A DNA stretch of 64,000 bases from assembly GCF_013363995.1 (NCBI RefSeq), contig NZ_JABWGO010000003.1:124001-188000 (forward strand), read 5' to 3'. Position 1 is the first letter of the stretch. Every line of letters starts with the position of its first letter. A model generated the notes under the pieces. It saw nothing but the letters and a program-made list of their open reading frames with translations. It was not told the origin of the DNA and ran no database searches. Origin of the DNA: Nonomuraea rhodomycinica. Lineage in GTDB: Bacteria; Actinomycetota; Actinomycetes; Streptosporangiales; Streptosporangiaceae. Below are positions 26,894-37,026 of the stretch, piece by piece. The position numbers and the translations under genes were made by a program.

Positions 26894-27658
26894 GTGGGCA
26901 TTCTCGAAGGCAAGCGGATCCTCGTGACGGGCGTGCTGACCGACGCCTCCATCGCGTTCTCGGTCGCCAAGCTCGCCCAGGAGGAGGGCGCCAGCGTGGT
27001 GCTCACCGGCTTCGGCCGGCTCAGCCTGGTCGAGCGCATCGCCAGGCGGCTGCCGGAGCCCGCCCCGGTGCTGGAGCTCGACGTGCAGAACACCGAGCAC
27101 CTCGACACGCTGGCGGCCCGGGTCGGCGAGCACGTCGACGGCCTCGACGGGGTGGTCCACTCCATCGGCTTCGCCCCGCAGACCGCGCTCGGCGGCAACT
27201 TCCTCAACACCACGTGGGAGGACGTCTCGACCGCCCTGCACGTGTCCACGTACTCCTTCAAGTCGCTCGCGGTCGCCTGCCTGCCGCTGATGAAGGAGGG
27301 CGGCGCGGTCGTGGGCCTCGACTTCGACGCCACCAAGGCGTGGCCGGTCTACGACTGGATGGGCGTGGCCAAGGCCGGCCTGGAGTCCGCCTCCCGCTAC
27401 CTCGCCCGCGACCTGGGCAAGCAGGGCATCCGGGTCAACCTCGTCGCGGCCGGTCCGCTGCGCACGATGGCGGCCAAGTCGATCCCCGGCTTCAAGGAGT
27501 TCGAGGACAGCTGGCCGGAGAAGGCGCCGCTCGGCTGGGACCTGTCCGACACGGTGCCGGCCGCCAAGGCGTGCGTCGCGCTGATGTCCGACTGGTTCCC
27601 GGCGACGACGGGCGAGATCGTCCACGTCGACGGCGGGGTCCACGCGATCGGCGCCTGA
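26894..27658 (+). CDS. inhA: Enoyl-ACP reductase, InhA/FabI type
   Basis: A 254-residue SDR-type enoyl-ACP reductase that completes each fatty acid elongation cycle. The NADH loop is VTGVLTDASIAFSVAK, catalytic Y153 and K160 are in YDWMGVAK, and the substrate loop is in GPLRTMAAKSIPGF. It is closer to mycobacterial InhA than to E. coli FabI. The GTG start lies 1 base after the fabG stop with GGGG upstream. This protein family is the target of triclosan and activated isoniazid; sensitivity cannot be judged here. Confidence 0.93.
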   Translation: MGILEGKRILVTGVLTDASIAFSVAKLAQEEGASVVLTGFGRLSLVERIARRLPEPAPVLELDVQNTEHLDTLAARVGEHVDGLDGVVHSIGFAPQTALGGNFLNTTWEDVSTALHVSTYSFKSLAVACLPLMKEGGAVVGLDFDATKAWPVYDWMGVAKAGLESASRYLARDLGKQGIRVNLVAAGPLRTMAAKSIPGFKEFEDSWPEKAPLGWDLSDTVPAAKACVALMSDWFPATTGEIVHVDGGVHAIGA

Positions 27659-27679
27659 CGCCTCGCCATCCCGCTCCAC

Positions 27680-27710
27680 GCCCGGCCCGCTGACCGCAGC
27701 GCGGCCGGGC
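27680..27710. terminator. Hairpin terminator after fabG-inhA
   Basis: GCCCGGCC and GGCCGGGC form a perfect 8-bp stem with a 15-base loop. It lies 21 bases after the inhA stop, between convergent genes, and is followed by a short T-containing stretch. Confidence 0.6.
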
Positions 27711-27761
27711 TCGGCGTTTCCAGGGCCCGGCTTGCGCGGGAGACGGCTCAGACCAGACGGT

Positions 27762-28664
27762 TCAGGCGAGGCGGTGGCGGCCGTTGGCGGCCGTCGAGGG
27801 CTCGAACGGGATCGAGTCGCCCTGCTCCGACCGGTGCCGCCGCTGCTGCACCACCCGCGTCGCCGCCACCGCCGACAGCAGCAGCAGGACCGTCAACGCC
27901 GTCCCCAGCACGTCGGAGGCGGGGGCGCTCGGCCGTACGAGCTGCTGGTCGTGCAGCGGCGCCGTCAGGTCGCGCACGAGGGGGTGCGGCCAGAGCAGGT
28001 CGATGCGCGGCTCCTCCGGGTCGGCCTCCGGCTCCTCTCCGATCCGCTCCTCCTTGGTGTCCAGGAGGTACGGCTGGCTGTCCGGCTGCGTGGCGGGGCG
28101 GGTCGGCACGGCCGTGGGCGCGGTCGTGGGGCGCGTGTCGTCGTCCTTGCGCTGCCGGGCCGCGTCGGAGCGGGTGGGCTGACCGGGCTGGGCCGTGCGC
28201 CGCTGCGCGGGCGACAGGGCGGTGGCGCTCGGGCCGGGCGTCGCGCCGTCGTCGCGGACGCTCTGGTCGTCGCAGGCCAGCACCGGCAGGCACACGTCGC
28301 CCAGCGTCCTGGGCAGCAGGGTGCCGGCGGTGGTCGGCGCGGGGCCCGGCTCGCTCTTCCTGCCCAGGTCGGCCCTGGTCGTGGGCACGACCTCGCCCAC
28401 GGTGCCGAGCACCTTGCCCGTGGTGTCGTCCACCTTGTCGGTCAGGCCCTTGGCCTTGCCGCCGGTCACGTTGCCGACGGTGTCGGTGACCTTGCCGACC
28501 GTGTCGCAGACCGTGCCCGTCACGCCGCCGAGTAAGCCGCCCCCCTTGGGACAGTCGTCCGCCTCGGCCGGCCCGGCGACGGGCACGACGAGGGCCACGG
28601 TGACCGCGCTCGCCGCCAGTGCCGTCGCCAGGACGCCGGCCGACCTCGCGGTCCTGCTCCCCAT
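27762..28664 (-). CDS. Exported protein with C-terminal membrane anchor, unknown function
   Basis: A 300-residue protein with a signal peptide (RSAGVLATALAASAVTVALVV). Next is a repetitive segment rich in TVGKVTD/TVGNVTG-type heptads (residues 45-90), then four cysteines (DDC, TVC, DVC, LAC) and a long Pro/Thr-rich stretch. Near residue 255 one hydrophobic helix (DVLGTALTVLLLLSAVAATRVV) is followed by a basic tail. This is a surface-anchored architecture. I recognise no named family. The heptads resemble those of small actinomycete surface proteins but are not diagnostic. A GGGAGGGGA ribosome-binding site supports the start. Confidence 0.75.
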   Translation of the reverse strand: MGSRTARSAGVLATALAASAVTVALVVPVAGPAEADDCPKGGGLLGGVTGTVCDTVGKVTDTVGNVTGGKAKGLTDKVDDTTGKVLGTVGEVVPTTRADLGRKSEPGPAPTTAGTLLPRTLGDVCLPVLACDDQSVRDDGATPGPSATALSPAQRRTAQPGQPTRSDAARQRKDDDTRPTTAPTAVPTRPATQPDSQPYLLDTKEERIGEEPEADPEEPRIDLLWPHPLVRDLTAPLHDQQLVRPSAPASDVLGTALTVLLLLSAVAATRVVQQRRHRSEQGDSIPFEPSTAANGRHRLA

Positions 28665-28856
28665 CGGTTCGTCCCCTCCCGCATCGCCTTGGATGAAATC
28701 TTTACGGACATCGCCGCCGAGACGCAGGTGTTTACCGCCAAAGTTGCGATTCGGTATCGAGTAGTGATACGCGAGCCCGAATCCGGTTCTCCTGGGCGGT
28801 TCCGCGCCCGCGCCGGCCCGGGATCTCGTGCTCCCCGGCGGCGCGTCACGGGCGCG

Positions 28857-29804
28857 TCAGTCCGGGGAGGACACGTCGTCCAGGGCCTCGCGGATCTCCC
28901 GGGGCAGCACGACCTCCTCGGCGGCCAGGATGCCCGCGAGCTGCGCCCGCGTGCGGGCCCCCACGATGGCCGAGGCCACCCCCGGCTGGTCGCGCACCCA
29001 CGACAGCGCCACCGCCAGCGGCGAGACGCCGAGCCCGTCGGCGGCCGTCATCACCGACTCCACCACCGACCGGCTGCGATCGTCGAGGTAGGGCCGGACG
29101 AAGTCGGCGAAGTGCGGCGTGGCGGCCCGCGAGTCGGCCGGGATGCCGGTGCGGTACTTGCCGGTCAGCACCCCCCGCCCCAGCGGCGACCAGGCCAGCA
29201 CCCCGGCCCCCACGTGCTCGGCGGCCGGCAGCAGCTCCCGCTCGGGCTCACGCGCCAGCAGGGAGTACTCGGCCTGGGCCGAGATGATCGGCACGCGGCC
29301 GGGCACGCAGCGCTGGGCGACGGCCGCGGCGGCGAGCTGCCAGCCGGCGTAGTCGCACACGCCCGCGTAGAGGGCCCGGCCGGAGGAGACGATCGCGTCG
29401 AGCGCGGCCAGGGTCTCCTCCAGCGGCACCTCGTCGTCGTAGGTGTGCAGCTGCCACAGGTCGACGTGGTCGACGCCGAGGCGGGCCAGCGACTCGTCCA
29501 CGGCGGCCACCAGATGGCGGCGGGAGGCGTCGCGGGGGCGGCGGCCGAGCGGCGTCACCACGGCCTTGGTCGAGATCACCAGCTCGGAGCGGGGCACCTG
29601 GTCGCGCAGCAGCCGGCCGAGCAGGCGCTCGGCGTCGCCGCCGGTGTAGACGTCGGCCGTGTCGACGAGCGTGCCCCCCGCGTCCACGAAGGTGCGAAGC
29701 TGCGCCGAGGCCTCGTCGGCGTCGGTGTCACGCCCCCAGGTCATCGTGCCGAGCCCCAGCCGGGACACCGACAGGCCGCTTCGGCCGACATAGCGCTGCT
29801 GCAT
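28857..29804 (-). CDS. Aldo/keto reductase family oxidoreductase
   Basis: A 315-residue (beta/alpha)8 NADPH-dependent reductase. The N-terminus has GRSGLSVSRLGLGTMTWG. The catalytic Asp/Tyr are in DTADVYTGG, Lys in ISTKAV and His in QLHTYD. The C-terminal cofactor site is VGARTRAQLAGILAAEE. It is related to YajO/Tas-like reductases of sugar or carbonyl compounds; the substrate is unknown. The ATG at 29804 gives the normal N-terminus, and the frame upstream is shadow. It is divergent from the phosphatase gene by 64 bases. Confidence 0.9.
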   Translation of the reverse strand: MQQRYVGRSGLSVSRLGLGTMTWGRDTDADEASAQLRTFVDAGGTLVDTADVYTGGDAERLLGRLLRDQVPRSELVISTKAVVTPLGRRPRDASRRHLVAAVDESLARLGVDHVDLWQLHTYDDEVPLEETLAALDAIVSSGRALYAGVCDYAGWQLAAAAVAQRCVPGRVPIISAQAEYSLLAREPERELLPAAEHVGAGVLAWSPLGRGVLTGKYRTGIPADSRAATPHFADFVRPYLDDRSRSVVESVMTAADGLGVSPLAVALSWVRDQPGVASAIVGARTRAQLAGILAAEEVVLPREIREALDDVSSPD

Positions 29805-29868
29805 GGTCCCGAAAGGGTACCGTCCGGGCCGCGGAAAAGCCGTGATCCACGCCTGCGACACTTGGGTC

Positions 29869-30555
29869 GTGACCACGCTGCTACTGGCCCGCCACGGCCT
29901 CACCGCCCTCACGGGGCCCGTCCTGGCCGGCCGTACACCGGGAGTGCATCTGAGCGAGGAGGGACGGCGGCAGGCCGGCGCGCTGGCCGCGCGCATCGCC
30001 GGCGTGCGGCTGGACGCGATCGTCTCCAGCCCGCTGGAGCGGTGCGTGGAGACTGCGGCGGCCGTCGCCGAGGGGCGGGGTACGGCGGTGAAGACCGACG
30101 AGCGGTTCGTGGAGTGCGGCTACGGCGACTGGACCGGCCGCCCGCTGGAGGAGCTGGCCAAGGAGCCGCTGTGGCGGGTCGTGCAGGCCCATCCGAGCGC
30201 CGCGGTCTTCCCCGGCGGCGAGCCGCTGGCGGACGTGCAGCACCGGGCGGTGGCGGCGGTCCGCGAGTGGAACGCCCGCGTGGGGGAGAAGGGTGTCTAC
30301 CTCGTGTGCAGCCACGGCGACGTGATCAAGGCGATCGTGGCCGACGCGCTGGGCCTGCATCTTGACCAGTTTCAGCGGATAACGGCGGATCCTGCGGCGC
30401 TCACAGTGATTCGCTATGCCCCCTTGCGTCCCTTTCTCCTCAGGCTTAACGATATGGGGGAATTGCGGCTCCCCGAGGATTCGGAGGAGAAAGACGGGGG
30501 AGAAAACATCACCGGGAGCGATGCCGCCGTCGGCGGCGGACCCGGGACCACGTAA
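29869..30555 (+). CDS. Histidine phosphatase family protein (MSMEG_4193-like)
   Basis: A 228-residue phosphoglycerate-mutase-like phosphatase. The catalytic RHG is at the start (LLARHGLTAL), followed by SPLERCVETA and the second histidine in VCSHGDVIKAI. It belongs to a subfamily that in actinobacteria precedes a DUF3090 gene, a SCO1664-like gene and mshC, exactly as here. The substrate is unknown. The GTG at 29869 is the natural start; an upstream ATG at 29803 would add a non-homologous tail. Ten bases separate it from the next gene. Confidence 0.88.
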   Translation: MTTLLLARHGLTALTGPVLAGRTPGVHLSEEGRRQAGALAARIAGVRLDAIVSSPLERCVETAAAVAEGRGTAVKTDERFVECGYGDWTGRPLEELAKEPLWRVVQAHPSAAVFPGGEPLADVQHRAVAAVREWNARVGEKGVYLVCSHGDVIKAIVADALGLHLDQFQRITADPAALTVIRYAPLRPFLLRLNDMGELRLPEDSEEKDGGENITGSDAAVGGGPGTT

Positions 30556-30564
30556 GGTCAGGCT

Positions 30565-31113
30565 ATGCCGGTCTTCGACTACGACCCACCAGAGAGGTTC
30601 GTGGCCGGTGCCCTGGGGCAACCGGGCGCCCGAGCCTTCTTTCTGCAGGCCAGAGCCGAGGGCAGACTGACCACGGTCGCGCTGGAGAAGCTGCAGGTCG
30701 CCGCGCTCGCGGGCAGGCTCGACGAGCTGCTCGACGAAGTGCTGCGGCGCAGCGGGGGCACCGCCCACGTGCCGGCCCTGGCGCCCGCCGAGCTCTCCGA
30801 CGACGCCCCCCTCGACGTCCCGCTGGCCGAGGACTTCCGGGTGGGCACCATGGCGCTCGCGTGGGACCCCGAGACCTCGCAGGTGGTGATCGAGGCTCAG
30901 GAGATGGTCGACGAGGAGGACCTCGACGCGCCCGAGCCCGCCGTCCTGCGGGTCCGCATCAGCGCCGGGGCCGCGCGGGCCTTCACCGCGCGGGCCCTGC
31001 GCCTCGTCGCCGCGGGCAGGCCACCCTGCCCCCTGTGCGGCCAGCCCCTCGACGCCGAGGGGCACATCTGCGTCCGGCTCAACGGCTACCGCGGGGGTGA
31101 GGCGGCTTCATGA
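30565..31113 (+). CDS. DUF3090 family protein
   Basis: A 182-residue conserved actinobacterial protein. It begins VFDYDPPERFVAGALGQPGARAFFLQA and ends in a zinc-ribbon-like CPLCGQPLDAEGHIC, so it may bind zinc through three visible cysteines plus a histidine. Function is unknown. It sits in the conserved block with the histidine phosphatase and mshC, and its stop overlaps the next start (ATGA). Confidence 0.9.
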   Translation: MPVFDYDPPERFVAGALGQPGARAFFLQARAEGRLTTVALEKLQVAALAGRLDELLDEVLRRSGGTAHVPALAPAELSDDAPLDVPLAEDFRVGTMALAWDPETSQVVIEAQEMVDEEDLDAPEPAVLRVRISAGAARAFTARALRLVAAGRPPCPLCGQPLDAEGHICVRLNGYRGGEAAS

Positions 31114-31874
31114 GCGCCCCGGAGAGCGAGCCCGCCGTCAGGCACTCGCACACGCCGGTCATGGACGACGAGAGGGCGCTGAAGCTCCTCCGCGACGGGC
31201 GTCTGGACGTGGTGGGCCGCCTGGTCGAGGCGACCAACCTGACGCTCTACTGCTCCGTCACGCTCGCCGGGCGCACCGTCGCCTGCGTCTACAAGCCCGT
31301 ACGCGGGGAGCGCCCGCTGTGGGACTTCCCCGACGGCACCCTGGCGGCCCGCGAGGTGGCGGCCTTCGAGGTGTCCCAGGCGACCGGCTGGCAGATCGTG
31401 CCCCCCACCGTCTACCGCGACGGCCCGTTCGGCCCCGGCATGTGCCAGCTGTGGATCGACACCGAGCGCGAGATCGACCTCATGCGGCTGGTGCGCAGCC
31501 GCAACCCGGTGGTGCGCCGCATGGCGGTCTTCGACGCGGTGGTCAACAACGCCGACCGCAAGGGCGGCCACCTGCTGCCGCTGCCCACCGGCCACGTGTA
31601 CGGCGTCGACCACGGCGTCTGCTTCGCCGCCGAGGACAAACTGCGCACCGTGCTGTGGCAGTGGCGCGGCAAGCCGCTGGCCCGCGAGGCCGTCGCCGTG
31701 CTCGCCAAGCTGGAGCGCGAGCTGGAGTCGGGCGCGCTCGGGCGCAGGCTGCGCGAGCTGCTGACCCAGGCGGAGGTGGAGGCGACCTGGCAGCGGGTCA
31801 GGCGGCTGCTCGACACCGGCGTCCACCCGTCGCCGTCGGAGGACTGGCCCGCCATCCCCTGGCCGCCGATCTGA
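31110..31874 (+). CDS. SCO1664-family protein (PI3/4-kinase-like fold)
   Basis: A 254-residue conserved actinobacterial protein. ACVYKPVRGERPLWDFP looks like a nucleotide-binding lysine region. AVFDAVVNNADRKGGHLL plus YGVDHGVCF resemble the catalytic and metal-binding loops of PI3/4-kinase-like or HipA-like enzymes. The substrate is unknown. It is translationally coupled to DUF3090 by a 4-base overlap and lies in the mshC block. Confidence 0.85.
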   Translation: MSAPESEPAVRHSHTPVMDDERALKLLRDGRLDVVGRLVEATNLTLYCSVTLAGRTVACVYKPVRGERPLWDFPDGTLAAREVAAFEVSQATGWQIVPPTVYRDGPFGPGMCQLWIDTEREIDLMRLVRSRNPVVRRMAVFDAVVNNADRKGGHLLPLPTGHVYGVDHGVCFAAEDKLRTVLWQWRGKPLAREAVAVLAKLERELESGALGRRLRELLTQAEVEATWQRVRRLLDTGVHPSPSEDWPAIPWPPI

Positions 31875-31897
31875 GGGCGTTGATTACGCTTTGCTCC

Positions 31898-32596
31898 ATG
31901 TGCACCGTGATCGTGAAGACAGGGTGGCCCCTCACGCTCCTGTTCGTGCGCGACGAGTACGCCGACCGGCCCTGGGAGGGGCCGGGGGAGCACTGGCCCG
32001 AGCGCTACCCCGGCGTGATCGGCGGCCGTGACCTCAAGGCGGGCGGCACCTGGCTGGCGGTCCACCCGGCCGCCCGCCGCGCCGCCGCCCTGCTCAACGG
32101 GTGCGGCTGCACGGCCCCCGAGGCCACCCGGGTCTCCCGCGGCGACCTGGCCCTGCGCGCCGCCGCCACCGCGACCCTGCCGGGCGACCCGCCCCGCCCG
32201 GACGCCGACGCGGAGGCGAGCCTGTCGGAGGCGGACCTCACCGTGTACGACCCCTTCTACCTGCTGCTCGCCGAGCCGCCGGGCGCGCGGCTGGCCGGCT
32301 GGGACGGCCGGCGGCTGACCGTCACCCCCGTGCCCGACGGCATCAACATGATCGTCAACGCGGCCGGACTCGACCCCGCCCACCCCCGCGTCGTGGCCAA
32401 CCTGCCCCGCTTCCGCGCCGGCGACTGGCGGGTCCCCGGCGAGGAGGCGCCCTCCGCCGACCCCGAGTCGCTGCTCGTCCGCCACGAGACGCCCGACGGC
32501 AAGGTCCTCACGTCGCTGTCGGCGATGCGGGTCACGCTGGCCCGCGACGAGGTGACGTACGACTTCACCGACCTGACCGCCGAGCGGGACAGATAG
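31898..32596 (+). CDS. NRDE/TANGO2-family protein
   Basis: A 232-residue protein starting MCTVIVKTG. The Cys at position 2 is the likely N-terminal nucleophile, as in Ntn-hydrolase-fold NRDE (TANGO2) proteins. The RDEYADRPW and [14 protein letters not shown] motifs confirm the family. The reaction is unknown; the eukaryotic relative affects lipid or haem handling. It sits between the SCO1664-like gene (23 bases) and mshC (10 bases). The upstream frame is shadow. Confidence 0.87.
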   Translation: MCTVIVKTGWPLTLLFVRDEYADRPWEGPGEHWPERYPGVIGGRDLKAGGTWLAVHPAARRAAALLNGCGCTAPEATRVSRGDLALRAAATATLPGDPPRPDADAEASLSEADLTVYDPFYLLLAEPPGARLAGWDGRRLTVTPVPDGINMIVNAAGLDPAHPRVVANLPRFRAGDWRVPGEEAPSADPESLLVRHETPDGKVLTSLSAMRVTLARDEVTYDFTDLTAERDR

Positions 32597-32606
32597 GCTC
32601 AAACCC

Positions 32607-33830
32607 ATGAGATCGTGGTCCGCCCCGAACATCCCCGAACTGCCCGGTCAGAGCGTCCCTCTGCGGCTCCACGACACGGCGACCGGGCAGGTACGCCCGA
32701 CCGAGCCGGGTCCCACGGCCCGCATGTACGTGTGCGGCATCACCCCGTACGACGCCACCCACCTCGGGCACGCCAACACCTACCACGCCTTCGACCTGGT
32801 CGGCCGGGTGTGGCGCGACGGCGGCCATGACGTCCACTACACGCAGAACACCACCGACGTGGACGACCCGCTCCTGGAGCGCGCGGAGCAGACCGGCGTC
32901 CCCTGGCAGGAGCTGGCCGAGCGGGAGATCGAGCTGTTCCGCACGGACATGGAGGCCCTGCGCATCGTGCCGCCCCGCGAGTACGTCGGCGTCACCGAGG
33001 TCGTCGGCCGCGTCGCCGGGCTGATCGAGGCCCTGTCGGCCAAGGGCGTCACCTACGAGCTGGACGGCGACGTCTACTTCAGCTCGGCCGACGCCCCGAA
33101 GTTCGGCCAGGTGTCCGGCTACGGCGAGCAGGAGATGCTGGAGCTGTTCGCCGAGCGGGGCGGTGACCCCGAGCGGCCGGGCAAGCGCCACCCGCTCGAC
33201 TGGCTGCTGTGGCGGGCCGAGCGGCCGGGAGAGCCGGCCTGGGACTCGCCGCTGGGCCGGGGCCGCCCCGGCTGGCACATCGAGTGCACGGCCATCGCGC
33301 TCGACCACCTGGGCGCCGGCTACGACGTGGCGGGCGGCGGCTCCGACCTGATCTTCCCGCACCACGAGTGCGGCGCCTCCGAGGGGCACGCGGCGACCGG
33401 GGAGTGGCCGTTCGCCAAGTTCTACACCCACGCCGGCATGGTCGCCCTCGACGGCGAGAAGATGTCGAAGTCCAAGGGCAACCTCGTGTTCGTCTCGCGG
33501 CTGCGCCAGGAGCGCGACCCGATGGCGATCCGGCTGGTCCTGCTGGCCCACCACTACCGCTCCGACTGGGAGTACACCCCGGAGCTGATGGCCGAGGCCG
33601 AGCGGCGGCTGGCCCGCTGGCGCGAGGCGGTGGCGCTGCCGTCGGGACCGCCCGCCGACGGCGTGCTGGCACGGGTGCGCGAGCGCCTCGCCGACGACCT
33701 CGACGCGCCGGGCGCGCTGGCCGCGGTCGACGCCTGGGCCGATGAGGCGCTGAGCGGCCGGGGCGCCGACGCGGGCGCGCCGGGCCTGGTCCGCGACCTG
33801 GCCGACGCGCTCCTCGGCGTCGCCCTCTGA
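32607..33830 (+). CDS. mshC: Cysteine:glucosaminyl-inositol ligase MshC
   Basis: A 407-residue class I tRNA-synthetase-like enzyme that joins cysteine to glucosaminyl-inositol with ATP in mycothiol synthesis. The HIGH-type motif is [11 protein letters not shown] near residue 52, and the KMSKS motif is KMSKSKGN near residue 289. A zinc site is formed by C43 in YVCGITPYD and later HIEC and HHECG. The length and N-terminal [10 protein letters not shown] are typical. It is the last gene of the conserved block. Its presence fixes the host as an actinobacterium that makes mycothiol. Confidence 0.96.
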   Translation: MRSWSAPNIPELPGQSVPLRLHDTATGQVRPTEPGPTARMYVCGITPYDATHLGHANTYHAFDLVGRVWRDGGHDVHYTQNTTDVDDPLLERAEQTGVPWQELAEREIELFRTDMEALRIVPPREYVGVTEVVGRVAGLIEALSAKGVTYELDGDVYFSSADAPKFGQVSGYGEQEMLELFAERGGDPERPGKRHPLDWLLWRAERPGEPAWDSPLGRGRPGWHIECTAIALDHLGAGYDVAGGGSDLIFPHHECGASEGHAATGEWPFAKFYTHAGMVALDGEKMSKSKGNLVFVSRLRQERDPMAIRLVLLAHHYRSDWEYTPELMAEAERRLARWREAVALPSGPPADGVLARVRERLADDLDAPGALAAVDAWADEALSGRGADAGAPGLVRDLADALLGVAL

Positions 33831-33863
33831 CCGAGGCCCTCTGACGGACGCCCTCTGACGGAC
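33822..33863 (+). repeat. Three-copy 14-bp tandem repeat covering the mshC stop
   Basis: Units of GCCCTCTGACSGAS start at 33822, 33836 and 33850. The first contains the last codons and stop of mshC, and the others repeat it downstream. Confidence 0.8.
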
Positions 33864-33898
33864 GCCCCGCGCCTCCCCCTGACCGGGCTTGCCGGCCC

Positions 33899-34438
33899 CT
33901 ACGTCAGGAGGCGGCGCGCCGGGACGATCTCGGCCGACATGTTGCGCTCCATCATGCGCAGCGCGGCCCGGCCGAGATCCCCGTGGACCGGCGCCACGCA
34001 GTCCGGCGGCACCACCACCTGGAACTCCCGCACGTACGCGTCCAGCGCGCTGTACAGCACGCACTGCTCGGTCACCTGCCCGGTCAGGATCACGGTGTCG
34101 ATGCCCCGCTGCCGCAGCAGGTGGTCCAGGGCCGTGCCGTAGAAGGCGCTGTGGCGCGCCTTGGTGAGGAACGCCGCGGTGCGCGGCGGCACGACCGGCC
34201 GCACCAGGTCGGGCCGGCGTCCCTTCAGCGCCCGCGCCACCAGGTCCTCACGGGTGGCGGAGAAGTCGCCGTAGTTGTCGTTGACGTAGACCAGCTCCAC
34301 GTCGTCGCGCCGGTGCGCCCGGCCGGCCAGCTCGGCCAGCCTGGGCACGATCGGCTCCACTCCCTGCACGAGCCGGTCTGCGTCCTCGTGGTCGTACGGG
34401 TTCAGCATGTCCAGCACGACCATCGCGATTGCCGGCAT
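33899..34438 (-). CDS. Isochorismatase-family cysteine hydrolase
   Basis: A 179-residue isochorismatase/nicotinamidase-fold hydrolase. The catalytic triad is visible as Asp in MVVLDMLNPYD, Lys in LTKARHSAFYGT and Cys in VTEQCVLYSALDAY. The true substrate cannot be told; relatives act on isochorismate, nicotinamide, ureidoacrylate or carbamates. Starts at 34453 (GTG) and 34438 (ATG) are both possible; the ATG fits homologues better. It lies 30 bases after the epimerase gene and may be the last gene of the glycan operon. Confidence 0.88.
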   Translation of the reverse strand: MPAIAMVVLDMLNPYDHEDADRLVQGVEPIVPRLAELAGRAHRRDDVELVYVNDNYGDFSATREDLVARALKGRRPDLVRPVVPPRTAAFLTKARHSAFYGTALDHLLRQRGIDTVILTGQVTEQCVLYSALDAYVREFQVVVPPDCVAPVHGDLGRAALRMMERNMSAEIVPARRLLT

Positions 34439-34468
34439 CCTTGAAACCACCACCCCCCGACGGCCGGC

Positions 34469-35427
<959 letters not shown>

Positions 35428-35431
<4 letters not shown>

Positions 35432-36312
35432 GAGGTGACCTCCATCACGGCGTCCAGGACTTCGGAGACATCGATCTGCAGCAGGCCGGGGTCCACCCGG
35501 CCGCCGTGGGGGTCGCCGGTCCGCCCCGCCCACAGCGCGACGTGCCGCCAGCCGGGCGGCGGCCCCCACAGCGCGGGCGGCACCGGACCGAACAGCACCA
35601 CCGACGGCACGCAGAAGGCGGTCGCCAGGTGGCCGACGCCCGTGTCGCCGCAGACCACGAGCCGGGCCCGGCCCACCACGTCGATCAGCCCCGCCAGGTC
35701 CGTACGGCCGGCCAGCACCCGCCCGGCGGGCAGCCCGGCCAGCTCCGCGACCCGCGCGGCGATCGGCGCCTCGGCGGCGTCGCCGGTGACCACCACCTCG
35801 CCCACGCCTCGCTCCAGGGCCGCGGCCACCCGCGCGAACCGCTCCGGCGGCCAGCGCCGGGCCGGGGAGGCGGCGCCCGGATGGACGACCACGGGCCCGG
35901 TCCGGTCGGACACGCCCAGCGTCAGGTCCGACGGGTCGGCCTTGACCCCGTACCACTCCAGCATGTCGCACCAGCGCCGCACCTCGTGCACGCCGTCGCG
36001 CCAGGGCGGGCCGACCGTGTGGCTGAGCAGCCGCCCCGGCTCGGTGCGGCGCAGCGCCTCGATGCTCTGCGGGCCCTTGCCGTGCAGGTTGACCGCCACG
36101 TCGGGCCGCTCGAACGGCACCGGGCCGGGGCCGCGCACGTCGATCAGCTCGTCCACCGCCCCGGTCAGCGGCATGAGCGGCTCCAGCGGCGCCGGCGCGG
36201 CCACCGTGATCCGGTGGACCGGGAACTCCTGCCGCAGCGCGCGCAGCGCGGGCACGGCCGTGAGCAGGTCGCCCAGGCCGAGCCCGCGCAGCGCGAGAAG
36301 CTCTAGGGCCAT
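35428..36312 (-). CDS. Glycosyltransferase family 9 (heptosyltransferase-like)
   Basis: A 294-residue GT-B enzyme of the ADP-heptose:LPS heptosyltransferase family. It shows LGLGDLLTAVPALRALR at the N-terminus, VVHPGAASPARRWPPERFA as the nucleotide-sugar domain start, and CGDTGVGHLATAF as the donor-binding motif. It probably transfers a heptose to a cell-surface glycan. It overlaps the SDR gene upstream by 10 bases and the epimerase by 4. The ATG at 36312 has GGAGA five bases away. Confidence 0.89.
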
Positions 36313-36977
36313 GACGTCTCCGTGGAGGGGCACACCACCAGTTCCCTGACCTCGCACCCGGCGGGCTGACCGAGCGCGAACACGACGGTGCGGGCCACGT
36401 CGGCCGGGTCGTTGAGACCGGCGTCGGGCCCGGGCTTGTACTGCTCGGGCCGGCCGTCGAAGAACGCCGTCCGCATGCCGCCGGGCACCAGCAGCGTCAC
36501 CCCGACCTGCCCGGCCAGCTCGACGGCCAGCGCCCGGGTGAGGCCGACCACCCCGAACTTCGACGCGCAGTAGGCGCTCGCGTCGCTCAGCGCCCGCAGC
36601 CCCAGCGTGGAGGCGCAGGTGACGACCTTGCCGCGCGACTCCTTCAGGTACGGCAGCGCCGCCCGCACGACCGAGGCGGTGCCGAGCAGGTTGACCAGGA
36701 TCACCCGATCCCAGGCGTCGGCCGGCACGTCCTCCAGGCGCCCGCAGGCGTCCACGCCGGCCGCGGTCACCACGGCGTCCAGCCCGCCGGCCCGCTCGGC
36801 CAGCTCGCGCACGGCCCGCTCGGCCTCGGCCCGGTCGGCCAGGTCGGCCACCACGTGCTCGACGTCCCCCCCGGGATCGCGCGCGTCGACGACCAGCGGC
36901 CGCCAGCCCTCCTTGGCCACGGCCTCGGCGGTCGCCCGCCCGAGACCGGAGGCCCCTCCGGTGATGAGCACCTTCAT
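36303..36977 (-). CDS. SDR-family oxidoreductase
   Basis: A 224-residue classical SDR. The cofactor motif TGGASGLG is at residues 6-13. Catalytic Ser is in VTCASTLGL and Tyr/Lys in YCASK. Within this operon it may oxidise or reduce a sugar or nucleotide-sugar intermediate, which is inference; the sequence alone gives no substrate. AAGGAG lies upstream of the ATG. There are 49 bases between it and the hldE locus. Confidence 0.88.
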   Translation of the reverse strand: MKVLITGGASGLGRATAEAVAKEGWRPLVVDARDPGGDVEHVVADLADRAEAERAVRELAERAGGLDAVVTAAGVDACGRLEDVPADAWDRVILVNLLGTASVVRAALPYLKESRGKVVTCASTLGLRALSDASAYCASKFGVVGLTRALAVELAGQVGVTLLVPGGMRTAFFDGRPEQYKPGPDAGLNDPADVARTVVFALGQPAGCEVRELVVCPSTETSWP

Positions 36978-37026
36978 GTGATCTCCTTGTCCTCGTGGTC
37001 GCGGCTCCCGCGCACCGGCGGGAGCG

